Below are positions 51,551 through 60,169 of a stretch of 64,000 nucleotides of DNA, in pieces. Position numbers and translations under genes: made by a program. The DNA comes from a virus: positions 62,001 through 126,000 of the IMG/VR virus record IMGVR_UViG_3300048924_000100; one strand, given 5' to 3'. The notes beneath the pieces were generated by a model that had not been told where the DNA came from, did no database searches, and worked only from the letters and a program-made list of their open reading frames with translations. Numbering within the stretch: position 1 is the first letter of the stretch; the number at the start of each line of letters is the position of its first letter.

Positions 51551-52276
51551 ATGAACGGACAACGCCCTCAAGGTGCTCCAAATGGTCAGAAGCGTAAAAA
51601 GACGTTCCTGAACGACTACCGCCAGGCGCATCCTGCAACGGACGCTCCTATCAACGGTGGTAAATACCCCGCTCAACTGATGTTCGAGCAAAAGATCACC
51701 GGCCAAATCGTGCTGAAGATCAACGACGGCGTGTTCTCCGAAGGCAAGTCGACACACAAAGAAGTCGAACTCGATGCCTACGACCGCGGTCAGTTGTTCG
51801 AAGCACTGAAAGACGCCGCTGACCTTACCGGCAACCCGAACTTCAAAGCTGCCAAGGTTATCCCGGCTAAGCACCAGTTCGTGTTCCAAGGCGGTTCGGG
51901 TCGCATGTCCGACAAGCCAGTCGTGCAGTGCAACTTCACCATCACCCGTGAAGACAACGGCGAGATCACCCTGGGCTACAGCAAGGGCGACTACAAAGCA
52001 CTGATCCGCTTCAAAGGTCCTCGCAGCATGACCGTAATGATGCGTACTCCGTCGGGCGAAGTGGTCGACGACAAAGGCATCATGTCCCGCTGGGCTGTGC
52101 GTCACTGGGTGGGCTTCATGAAGCCGGTTCTGGAACGTATGGAACTCGAAGGTTGGGAACCACCTAAGCCTCGTAACACCGACGGCGGTAACGGCGGTGG
52201 TGGCGGTGGTCGTAACAACAACGACAGCAACAGTTCCTCTGGCAGTGCCACTGACGACTTCGACGACGAATTCTAA
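51551..52276 (+). CDS. Candidate single-stranded-DNA-binding protein (241 aa)
   Basis: ATG 51551 with AAGAAGGTAAAC upstream. Three features recall SSB: a beta-rich N-terminal domain (residues ~40-150), a Gly/Asn/Ser-rich linker (~215-230) and the acidic tip TDDFDDEF at the extreme C-terminus, like the DDDIPF tail of SSB that recruits partners. Strong C-ending codon bias implies abundance, as expected for SSB. The neighbours are a DNA nuclease and replication/transcription genes. No conserved SSB residue is confirmed, so this is a fold-level guess. Confidence 0.55.
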   Translation: MNGQRPQGAPNGQKRKKTFLNDYRQAHPATDAPINGGKYPAQLMFEQKITGQIVLKINDGVFSEGKSTHKEVELDAYDRGQLFEALKDAADLTGNPNFKAAKVIPAKHQFVFQGGSGRMSDKPVVQCNFTITREDNGEITLGYSKGDYKALIRFKGPRSMTVMMRTPSGEVVDDKGIMSRWAVRHWVGFMKPVLERMELEGWEPPKPRNTDGGNGGGGGGRNNNDSNSSSGSATDDFDDEF

Positions 52277-52293
52277 TCGTCCAAATGCTGATA

Positions 52294-52318
52294 AGAGCGG
52301 AGGGCGTTCCTCCGTTCT
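52294..52318 (+). terminator. Possible terminator hairpin
   Basis: AGAGCGGAGG (52294-52303) pairs with CCTCCGTTCT (52309-52318). No T-run follows, so termination is uncertain. Confidence 0.45.
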
Positions 52319-52357
52319 ACCAAACCCTATGGCTGATAACTGATTATCGGAGGCTTT

Positions 52358-52789
52358 ATGGCTCGTCCCGAAAACCTTGCTATTAACCGAGCTGCCTGGG
52401 ACGCGCTACCGCCTACCCAAACTCTCGACATGATAATACCAGGACTAGACCCATTTACTGTCAGACTGGTCCGCCCTGACCTTAAGCAAGATCTCGGAGA
52501 ATGGAATACCTGCTACATCATTTATTTCGAGGGTAAACCACCGCTTGGTTATGATAAGCGATACGACAAGTTGGGGTGTATCATTTTAATAAACAAGAAT
52601 GGGACATCGGATACGGAGTTCTACATCACCATTGAAGAGCCAGAAATCTCTACGGGGAAATCTTGGGGTACTCCAGTGGATCTGCGTTACAATCCTTTCC
52701 GTGCAAACCCTCAAGCATTTACTGACCAAGTTCTGGACTATCTGTACGCTAAGGCGAGTGAGCTGGGCAAGCTCAGAGTGGTTAGCTAA
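52358..52789 (+). CDS. Protein of unknown function (143 aa)
   Basis: ATG 52358 with TCGGAGGC upstream. The product has a beta-rich core with a Pro-rich start and helical end. No motif recognised. It lies just upstream of the early promoter at 52794. Confidence 0.72.
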   Translation: MARPENLAINRAAWDALPPTQTLDMIIPGLDPFTVRLVRPDLKQDLGEWNTCYIIYFEGKPPLGYDKRYDKLGCIILINKNGTSDTEFYITIEEPEISTGKSWGTPVDLRYNPFRANPQAFTDQVLDYLYAKASELGKLRVVS

Positions 52790-52793
52790 AAAG

Positions 52794-52812
52794 ATTTAAA
52801 ACCTACATTATT
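52794..52812 (+). promoter_or_regulatory. Early-type promoter, ATTTAAAACCTACATTATT box
   Basis: Matches the window consensus, weaker in the core (TACATTAT). About 37 nt upstream of ATG 52849. Confidence 0.68.
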
Positions 52813-52848
52813 TGCCTGTAGACGCTATTACTGTTTGGAGTTAGCATC

Positions 52849-54408
52849 ATGCTTGAGTTCGCTATACGTCGCACATCCAGCAAGAAGTTCGAAGGGATCC
52901 TGATCACGTTCAACGATCAGATTATTAAGTTCAATGGCGAGGCAGCCATCAAGCTGGAACGCACAATCAAGGATCGCAGCGACGCCACCTACAATCTGTT
53001 CGACTGCCTTAACGATTACATCGCAGGCACGATGGACCACGAGCAGCAGAAAGAGCTGTTCAACCTGTACAACAAAGCTCACGTGATTGTTGACAGCGGC
53101 AAGTTCCAGGATTACAACGATGACCTGGCTCAGCTGAAACCGATTACTGATGAGATCCTCGATTTCATTAACGTACCTAAGTACTGCTCGTTCATCCATT
53201 ACTCCAAGTACATGAAGATCCCCAAAGATCTGAGTGAAGCGGCGAGTAAAGGCGACTACCCAGAACAAACCACCATCCGCGACCACGACTACGTCGAGCA
53301 GGTTAAGTTGGCGTTTGTTGCTCGGGTTATCTATCCGATCGTCTTCGGCTTGCAAGCACGATTCGAAGTGGTCATGGGCAGCGGTGGTTTCAGTGATCTG
53401 GCCTGCGGTAACCTGATCAAGGACAACCCATGGATCATCAACTTGCCGGGTTGGCACAAGCTGGTTGGCTATGTCAAGTTCGCATTTGACAAGCGCGGTA
53501 TTCCTACCCAGCCTGACAGCGTCACCAGTGTTGAGAACTTTGTTGATAAAGTACTTTTTAACACGGTGTTCAATCGTTTATGTTGTGCGGCTATTCCTGA
53601 AACGGAAGAAGGCAAGAACATTGCCACTGCTATCAACGCCTCGGTTAAGCAGCACGAGTCTTTGGGCGGTAACTTCACGCAACGGGATTACCCAAGCGAG
53701 TCGGACGATGACAAACGTTCGATGCTGGACAAACACCAGATCAGTGAAGAAGTGCGTTCAACTGACGATACAGTAGCGGCTGAGTTCTTCAGCTTCACAC
53801 TGTTCGACGAAGAAGACAATCCTCGTTATAAGGATCGCTTCAAGTATACCTGCCAAGCGCTGGGTATTCAGAACGTTGAGTTGGTGGAAAAGATCTACGA
53901 CAACCTGTCGCCTCATTGGGACTTCGAGTTGGAAGATCATATCCTCAAACTCCTGCAACTGGTCTTTGCATTTGAGGTCTCGCCGTTTGCTTTTGAAGCA
54001 GCCGGTTATGATCAGTTAATGGCGGCTATCTGTGTGGCACAGGTACGACTGCACGAGCAGGGCTACAAATACCTGCCGTCAGTGATTGGCGCGATCAAGG
54101 ATCCTAACGGTGAATTGTCGTTGCCAGATGGATTCAGCTTGAGCGAAGAAGATCGTCAGTTCATGGCATCTATCTGCGAGATCCAGAGCCGTAACAATGA
54201 AGGCCGCTCGTTTAACGAAGCGGTACAAGCCGCGCAATCGTTCCTTGATAAGTTCGGTCGCGGCATCTGGCAGTCCAACTTGGAATATGGGGTGTTGGAC
54301 ACACCAGAGACTTACGCACTCGTGCGCCCAGGCAAACTCTTTGCCCTGGAAATCAGTGTTGAAGTTAAGAACGAATTCATGGCGTTGAACCGTAAAGTAA
54401 ACGCCTGA
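52849..54408 (+). CDS. Probable fifth subunit of non-virion RNAP (phiKZ gp68-like)
   Basis: 519 aa; ATG 52849 follows TTGGAGTTAGC. It has no standard RNAP motif and no catalytic residues; it is helical and acidic. The call is from position: in phiKZ the order is gp68, gp69, gp70, gp71-73, gp74, gp75, and here genes of fitting type follow in the same order (unknown, unknown, beta C-half, beta-prime C-half, helicase). The size fits the gp68 subunit as I remember it. phiKZ gp68 is needed for promoter-specific transcription. It has its own early-type promoter. Confidence 0.62.
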   Translation: MLEFAIRRTSSKKFEGILITFNDQIIKFNGEAAIKLERTIKDRSDATYNLFDCLNDYIAGTMDHEQQKELFNLYNKAHVIVDSGKFQDYNDDLAQLKPITDEILDFINVPKYCSFIHYSKYMKIPKDLSEAASKGDYPEQTTIRDHDYVEQVKLAFVARVIYPIVFGLQARFEVVMGSGGFSDLACGNLIKDNPWIINLPGWHKLVGYVKFAFDKRGIPTQPDSVTSVENFVDKVLFNTVFNRLCCAAIPETEEGKNIATAINASVKQHESLGGNFTQRDYPSESDDDKRSMLDKHQISEEVRSTDDTVAAEFFSFTLFDEEDNPRYKDRFKYTCQALGIQNVELVEKIYDNLSPHWDFELEDHILKLLQLVFAFEVSPFAFEAAGYDQLMAAICVAQVRLHEQGYKYLPSVIGAIKDPNGELSLPDGFSLSEEDRQFMASICEIQSRNNEGRSFNEAVQAAQSFLDKFGRGIWQSNLEYGVLDTPETYALVRPGKLFALEISVEVKNEFMALNRKVNA

Positions 54409-54443
54409 GCAATTAAAGCAAGACTATCTTCGAGGTTAGCAAC

Positions 54444-55877
54444 ATGGCTGAAATTACATTGATCAAAGCCGTATTCGGCATGGGCAACAAGAACCACGAC
54501 CATGTTCATCGGCACAACATCCTGGACATGTCCACTTACAACATCGACACCGTGAAGATGGAACAGCACCAGGGTGGCGTAACTGCTAACACCCTGAACT
54601 CCATTGCAGCACAGTCGGGTGGTTTGACCACGAAGCCATTGGGTTACGTCAACATCGAAGACGGGTTCAACACTCGCCGTGGTCTCGGCATGCTTAGCTT
54701 CCTCATTACCAACAACTCGATCGAAACAGCTGAGTTAGCCGTACTGGGTTACATGACAGGCGGTCAGGCCAGTCACGAAGGTATTGAACCGCAGACCATG
54801 TTTGTACCGGTTCGCTGCTGGGATACACGTACTACCCAGAAGTTCGACAACATGGGTATGCCGATGGCGTCGACTGTTATTACTGGTTCGCACCAGTTCT
54901 TGATGGGTGACCCAACTGGTCGTGATGAACTTAAGTCGGTTCGTCCTATCGACATGGCTCAGGAAGTACTGGGTTACATGGCCAGTACTGCAGACGGCAT
55001 GGATGATGGCTTCGATGGCATCTTGGCAGCTGACCTGCGTAACAACGTAGTGATGTCCAAGACCGACAACCTCAACCCAACTCACCACGCTCGTGAGCTG
55101 TTGAAGATTGCCGCGGCCACTACGACTGAAGGCCAGTACACCGGTATTGCGAATGCTATCGGCGATGCAATGATTGGTCCTGGCATTGGTGAAGAAGCGC
55201 TGACGTCTAACGAGTTCTTCAAGACCATGATGTCGGCTGGTGGTAGCTTCTCCATGGCTAACTTCATGGGCTGGAGCATGGCTGAGATCCACTCGGTCTT
55301 CACCAACCTGCCAGACGTGATGAACATCACCCTGCTGGATCCAAACGCTACTGTGGGCGTAGACCACACGTTGGACTCCACTGAGTATGGTGGCGCTAAC
55401 AGCTTCGAGACAATCGCCTCCGAGCTGGCTTACCTGACTGTGCACATGCTGATCAAGTGCGGTCTGACTCACCTGGTGTTCAGTGCCACCAACAACCCAC
55501 ATCACTTCAGCGGCCTGGAAGGTTCTGATACGGGTGTGGAAGTGGTAACCGGTACATTCGGTTCGGTGCTCGATCACGATGACACCGCTATCAACCGTGT
55601 TGAACGTTTCAAGGATCTGCTGCGGTCGTTGTTCTTCAGCAAGTACTCGACTCAGTTCGTACACACCTCCACGCTGTTGAGTGTGCAGGTTAGCTGTCAC
55701 CTGTTCGGTGAAACCGACGTCACTGTGTTCTTCAACGGTGAAGAAAACAAACAGCGTAAGTACGTTAATGCTACGTACAACGTTAACCGGACCAGTACAA
55801 ACATCACCAGCAGCCAAGCTGGTCTGAATGAAGCGCAAAACTTCATGCAGAACATCACCGACTACTTTACGAAATAA
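54444..55877 (+). CDS. Candidate nuclear protein-import factor (phiKZ gp69/Imp1, PicA position)
   Basis: 477 aa; ATG 54444 with CGAGGTTAGC upstream. Slightly acidic, Gly/Thr/Ser-rich folded protein with no enzyme motif, no signal peptide and no convincing membrane span. It follows the gp68-like gene as gp69 does in phiKZ; gp69 (Imp1, called PicA in phiPA3) selects proteins for entry into the phage nucleus. The call is by synteny only. Confidence 0.55.
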   Translation: MAEITLIKAVFGMGNKNHDHVHRHNILDMSTYNIDTVKMEQHQGGVTANTLNSIAAQSGGLTTKPLGYVNIEDGFNTRRGLGMLSFLITNNSIETAELAVLGYMTGGQASHEGIEPQTMFVPVRCWDTRTTQKFDNMGMPMASTVITGSHQFLMGDPTGRDELKSVRPIDMAQEVLGYMASTADGMDDGFDGILAADLRNNVVMSKTDNLNPTHHARELLKIAAATTTEGQYTGIANAIGDAMIGPGIGEEALTSNEFFKTMMSAGGSFSMANFMGWSMAEIHSVFTNLPDVMNITLLDPNATVGVDHTLDSTEYGGANSFETIASELAYLTVHMLIKCGLTHLVFSATNNPHHFSGLEGSDTGVEVVTGTFGSVLDHDDTAINRVERFKDLLRSLFFSKYSTQFVHTSTLLSVQVSCHLFGETDVTVFFNGEENKQRKYVNATYNVNRTSTNITSSQAGLNEAQNFMQNITDYFTK

Positions 55878-55886
55878 GGATCCGTC

Positions 55887-57353
55887 ATGAATGAATTGAA
55901 CAAGTTGTATAAAGCCATGCTAATGTCGTGGGGCTCCGTGATCAAGGATGACGCACGCATCGTGGTCTCCATCAACGGTGACGAGATCCCTGTTCGTATC
56001 GACGACATGGACCTGTACCTGCCGCAGTCCGAAGTACTGGACGGCAACTGCATCGACAAGGTGTTCTTCCACCCGGCCTGTGAGAACGTCACCTCCAAGG
56101 AAACTGAAGTCTTCAAGGTGATCCGTCGCCTGTCGACCCTCAAGCTCCTGACCACGTTCTCCGAATACGTACCGATCATGTTCGGTGTGGCCAGCAAGAA
56201 CACCAAGCAAGCCTGGCGCCAGAACATCCTCGACATGCTCGAGCCTCTGAAGTCGGCGAAGCGTGTCTACCGTGATGAGTTGAAGAAACTCTTCCAGCAG
56301 ATGCAGGTAGAAGTCAACGACAACGGTGTGGACAACCGGTTCATTCACATCAAGGTCACCAAAGGCGGTGGTCGTGGCAAGACTGGTGAGAAGGTCTACT
56401 ACAAAGCCAAGCCGGTGTTCCCGTTCTACAACGAGATCGTCAAGCGCCTGGCTCGCTCTGAAGGCCAGTCCGAGAACCAGACCGTTGAACTGAACGGCTA
56501 CAGCGTATCCATCGGTGCTCTAAAGCTGGCGGCTCACCTGTTCAAGGAAATCCTGCCAATCGTAGAAACCCCGGACGATCTCGAAGTCGAGGCAACCAGT
56601 CAAGTGGCTGCGCGTCTGTGTGCTTACCTGGGTTGCTACTACGAACTGGCTGAACAGCTGAATCGTATCCAGAACACTTTCCGTGCTGACTTCGACAAGG
56701 CCGGTGTCTACCCAATCGACACCAACTGGTACGAACACCTGGACGAGCTGCCAGAAATCTATCGTCAGGTGCCTACGCTTGATTATAATAGCCACAACAC
56801 CCAAGACGAAGAAGTTCAGCAGAGCACTACCCAACGCAACAACCAAAACCTGTTCTCGGTCAGCGGTAGCGGCAATCGCAACCAGAACAATAACAACAAC
56901 CAAAACAACAACCAGGGTAACAACAATAACAACAACAAAGGCGGCAATAACCAGGCCAATGTTGTTGGTGGTAATGATGGTAGCTACGACACCACTGTTC
57001 CAGCAATGGAATACGGCGACAACTATGTCAAGACCGAGATCGACTACATGGCCGGTCACGTCAACCACTACGCCATGAACAACAATGGCAACCAGGTCAT
57101 CTATCAGTGCACTCGTCACGGTAACGTGCTGCGTCGTATCGAAAGCAGCATGAACAACATGATGGGTGGGATGAACAACATGATGGGCGGCATGGGTGGC
57201 ATGATGGGTGGTGGCCAGCAATTGGCTAACGGCATGATCCTGCTTCCTAACGGCATGACGGTAATGCCACAGCAACTGCAACAAATGATGCGTCCATCGA
57301 CAGCTGCCAGTGCACCAGGCGGTTCTGTTGATTACTCGGCCACGACTTTCTAA
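55887..57353 (+). CDS. Protein with Asn-rich linker and Met/Gly repeats (488 aa; phiKZ gp70 position)
   Basis: The ATG at 55887 follows AAGGATCCGTC. Residues 1-290 are a folded, C-ending-codon-biased region. Residues ~318-365 are an almost pure Asn/Gln/Gly stretch. Residues ~422-450 carry the Met/Gly repeat MNNMMGG, MNNMMGG, MGGMMGGG. The low-complexity parts resemble condensate- or chaperonin-tail-like sequence (GroEL ends in GGM repeats). No enzymatic motif. The location between the import-factor candidate and RNAP genes suggests a role in the nucleus or with RNAP, unproven. Confidence 0.72.
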   Translation: MNELNKLYKAMLMSWGSVIKDDARIVVSINGDEIPVRIDDMDLYLPQSEVLDGNCIDKVFFHPACENVTSKETEVFKVIRRLSTLKLLTTFSEYVPIMFGVASKNTKQAWRQNILDMLEPLKSAKRVYRDELKKLFQQMQVEVNDNGVDNRFIHIKVTKGGGRGKTGEKVYYKAKPVFPFYNEIVKRLARSEGQSENQTVELNGYSVSIGALKLAAHLFKEILPIVETPDDLEVEATSQVAARLCAYLGCYYELAEQLNRIQNTFRADFDKAGVYPIDTNWYEHLDELPEIYRQVPTLDYNSHNTQDEEVQQSTTQRNNQNLFSVSGSGNRNQNNNNNQNNNQGNNNNNNKGGNNQANVVGGNDGSYDTTVPAMEYGDNYVKTEIDYMAGHVNHYAMNNNGNQVIYQCTRHGNVLRRIESSMNNMMGGMNNMMGGMGGMMGGGQQLANGMILLPNGMTVMPQQLQQMMRPSTAASAPGGSVDYSATTF

Positions 57354-57369
57354 AGCGGCCATAAGGCTA

Positions 57370-57415
57370 GCGGGCTGGGGATATCCCCAGCCCGCAATAC
57401 CCTTTCTTTTTAAGC
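57370..57415. terminator. Palindromic terminator between convergent genes
   Basis: GCGGGCTGGGGAT (57370-57382) is followed directly by its perfect complement ATCCCCAGCCCGC (57383-57395); TTTCTTTTT follows on the plus strand. Confidence 0.88.
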
Positions 57416-57739
57416 TTTTACTGTATTGGCTCTGGCTATGGCTTTGTTCAGATCGCTCTCGTTGATCAACTGAAACGAGTGAAGGTTGGACACATCCTGA
57501 TTGGGATCAATGATGTCGTTAATATACGCTGTGGCCCAACGCAGATGCGCAGGAACATTCATCGACCGCATTACCCGATAGAAGTCAGTGCGGAAGGCAA
57601 ACAGCATCGCACGGTCTACGATTGGGATGGTCTGAGAACCACGCAGCAGTATTTCTTTTTCAGAGCGTACTAGAATCTTGAAGGCATCGGTATAGAACAG
57701 CTCTTTACCGTTGTCAGCTTCATTGTTTGGAATTGGCAT
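57410..57739 (-). CDS. Small protein of unknown function (109 aa)
   Basis: The ATG at 57739 (MPIPNNEAD) has GGAGAGG just upstream; an earlier in-frame TTG at 57751 overlaps the ribosome binding site and is unlikely to be the start. The product is helical with a basic middle. It is the only leftward gene between rightward RNAP-related genes. No family recognised. Confidence 0.68.
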   Translation of the reverse strand: MPIPNNEADNGKELFYTDAFKILVRSEKEILLRGSQTIPIVDRAMLFAFRTDFYRVMRSMNVPAHLRWATAYINDIIDPNQDVSNLHSFQLINESDLNKAIARANTVKA

Positions 57740-57811
57740 GGTCCTCTCCAAGCTAAATGTTAACTGGCTGCCCCATCCTTTATTGCTATAAGCGATATGG
57801 CAACCCTAATA

Positions 57812-57830
57812 AAACTTAAACCTATATCAT
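57812..57830 (+). promoter_or_regulatory. Early-type promoter, ACTTAAACCTATATCAT box
   Basis: Weakest of the six consensus matches (TATATCAT core). It is overlapped by a split inverted repeat: CTTAAAC (57815-57821) and CTTGAT (57831-57836) pair with ATCAAGTTTAAG (57862-57873). Confidence 0.62.
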
Positions 57831-57892
57831 CTTGATGAATGGGTAGTCAGATCTCTTTGTAGATCAAGTTTAAGATAATAGGAGAAAGCATT

Positions 57893-60169
57893 GTGAGTAA
57901 GAAAGAGATAGATTCTCCTGTCGTGGTACCTGAGGTAGGATTGGGAAGATTCAAGAAATGGGCCTACCTCGGCGAAAACCAACTGCACCCAGCGGTAATG
58001 GGTGTTTGTGCAAACTTGGTTGTGTTCCCATGGGTATCGTCACCTACCCGTATTTACATGGTGGGCAACATGATCCCGAAGTCGGTTGTTACTTCGGGTG
58101 CCAGTGAGCGCAAACTCAAAACCGGTAACGAATACCAGTACGCCGAAACAACTCGCTGCATCAAAGCACCATCGAACATGATCATCGAGGAAATCTTCTA
58201 CGCTCAGTCCATCAGTGGCGGGGAAGGTGACACCGATAAATGGGCTCCGGTGTATGTGGTGTTCCGTAACGAGGAAAAGGGCAAGTACGATATCCTGGAA
58301 TTCCCACGGTATAACGTACAGAACTCTTACGTCGGGTTCGAATATGTCTACGACATGAACGTCATGCGCAAACTGCGTAAAGGCGCTGTGTTCGCTAAAG
58401 GTACCATCTTCGCCAAGTCACCTCGCGTCAGTAAAGATGGCGAGTGGATGTTCGGTATGGACCTCAAGGTTGCGCCAGCTTCCTTCCACTATACCGAGGA
58501 GGACGGCATCGGCATCACTGAGACCTGTGCGCGTGAGAAACTGCGTTGCATGTTTGAACATGTGCGTGCTCACGGTTGGAACGAAGACGAGTGGATCCCT
58601 CTGACACTGTACGGAGAGAACCCATTCCCACAGAGTGGCGAACGTATTCGTGAAGACGGTATCGTCATGGGTTTCCGTCGTCGTATCTCTGCTAACGCTC
58701 TGGTGTCGTTGACCAAGAAAGCTTTGACCATCCCTGATGAAACACACGACATCCTGTTCAGGGCGCCGGTGGATTCTGAAGTGATGTCTGTTGAAGTCAT
58801 TTCTGAACGCATGAAGAACAAGGCGAACAACCGTTCGACTGATTACATCAAACAGGCCCACACCAATATGCTGGAGCGTTATGAACGCCGCCAGAATGAC
58901 ATGTGGAACGAGGTGATCCGTTGGCACAGTGGTCGCGTAGCGGCTAACCGTGGTAACGACATTGCCATGACCCGTCCTCTGAATCGGTTCATCCGCTTCG
59001 CTAAGGGCAACTTCACGATCAACCCTAACACCGGTAAGCCTAACCCGCTGTTCCGTGCAGTCAAGCGCGTACGCGTTAAAGACTGGAGTGTTACCATCCG
59101 CCTGCGTGAGATCGTTTCTGGTCGTGCCAAGTTCAAGATGTCCGGCATGAACGGGGACAAAGGTGTAATCGTTCGGATTATTCCAGACGAAGATGCACCG
59201 CGTTATGATGACGGTACTGTGTGTGACGTGGTTGTTAACAACACACCAGCCTTCCGTCGTCAGATCTTCTCGATGCTGATGGAACAGTCGATCAACTTCA
59301 TTAACATTAATATCCACAAAGAAGTGGTGCAATGTCATAAAGAAGGCGACTACGTAACAGCAATGGAAAAGCTGATGCTGTTCTACGAGACTGGGTTCCC
59401 AGAGTTCGCAGAGCTGGTACAGCAGACCATGGTGACCCGCGAGGACATCGTCGAGTACGTCAACGAGATCGTGGCTACTCAGATCAGTGTGCATGTGCGC
59501 AGCGACACCAAGCTGTATGGCGTTGAGATTATCAAAGCCTTGCGTAAGGTCTACAGCTACAAGCCAGAGCACATCACCTTCCGGGATTCCCTCGGTGAGA
59601 TGGTGCGGTCGGTTAACCCGGTACTGATCACCCACCAGCACTTCATGCTGTTGGACAAGTTCGGTACTGACATGTCGGCTCAGTCGCTGCCAATGTCTAA
59701 CCCGTTCGGTATGCCAGCCAAACTTAACGAAGCCAACAAGTACTCCAGTTGGTTGCGGATGGTCTGGAACCGTAACAAGGGTGAAACGGAAGCACGTCTG
59801 TCACTCAGTCAGACTGGGGCAAAGGAAACGGTCAAGCAATTGGCCATGGGTTACGCTCCTGAACTCCGTACGCGGATGGCACAGCGTATTGTTCGGGCTG
59901 ACGATGGGTTTAACATCAACCAGATCATCAAGCCTGAAGAGTATGGGTTGAACCGGGCAGTGCAAATGTCGCAGAGCATGCTCAGTGACTCCGGTTATAC
60001 CTTGCGTCGTGAACTGCCAACGGATCGTTCTGATTATGAGGCGCCTGACGTAATGATCCCGCGTGAACGTATGGACGAACCTTTGGCGGGTGGCAAGACT
60101 GTTAACCCAGCCGGGCTCCGAGCAGATGATGAGTTCGAGAAAGAGTTTTTGCATAAGGAGATTGTGTAA
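57893..60169 (+). CDS. RNA polymerase beta subunit, C-terminal half (non-virion RNAP, phiKZ gp71-73-like)
   Basis: 758 aa; GTG 57893 follows TAGGAGAAAGC. Residues 406-435 read RLREIVSGRAKFKMSGMNGDKGVIV, the beta motif 'GDKxxGRHGxKG' region that holds the active-site lysines (K416 and K423 equivalents), then a PDEDAP segment for the 'PxxDMPY' motif. Phylogenetically split beta subunits of this kind are specific to phiKZ-like phages. It joins directly to the beta-prime C-half gene (start codon overlaps the stop by one base). In phiKZ this position is gp71-73; no intron is visible here. Confidence 0.88.
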   Translation: MSKKEIDSPVVVPEVGLGRFKKWAYLGENQLHPAVMGVCANLVVFPWVSSPTRIYMVGNMIPKSVVTSGASERKLKTGNEYQYAETTRCIKAPSNMIIEEIFYAQSISGGEGDTDKWAPVYVVFRNEEKGKYDILEFPRYNVQNSYVGFEYVYDMNVMRKLRKGAVFAKGTIFAKSPRVSKDGEWMFGMDLKVAPASFHYTEEDGIGITETCAREKLRCMFEHVRAHGWNEDEWIPLTLYGENPFPQSGERIREDGIVMGFRRRISANALVSLTKKALTIPDETHDILFRAPVDSEVMSVEVISERMKNKANNRSTDYIKQAHTNMLERYERRQNDMWNEVIRWHSGRVAANRGNDIAMTRPLNRFIRFAKGNFTINPNTGKPNPLFRAVKRVRVKDWSVTIRLREIVSGRAKFKMSGMNGDKGVIVRIIPDEDAPRYDDGTVCDVVVNNTPAFRRQIFSMLMEQSINFININIHKEVVQCHKEGDYVTAMEKLMLFYETGFPEFAELVQQTMVTREDIVEYVNEIVATQISVHVRSDTKLYGVEIIKALRKVYSYKPEHITFRDSLGEMVRSVNPVLITHQHFMLLDKFGTDMSAQSLPMSNPFGMPAKLNEANKYSSWLRMVWNRNKGETEARLSLSQTGAKETVKQLAMGYAPELRTRMAQRIVRADDGFNINQIIKPEEYGLNRAVQMSQSMLSDSGYTLRRELPTDRSDYEAPDVMIPRERMDEPLAGGKTVNPAGLRADDEFEKEFLHKEIV

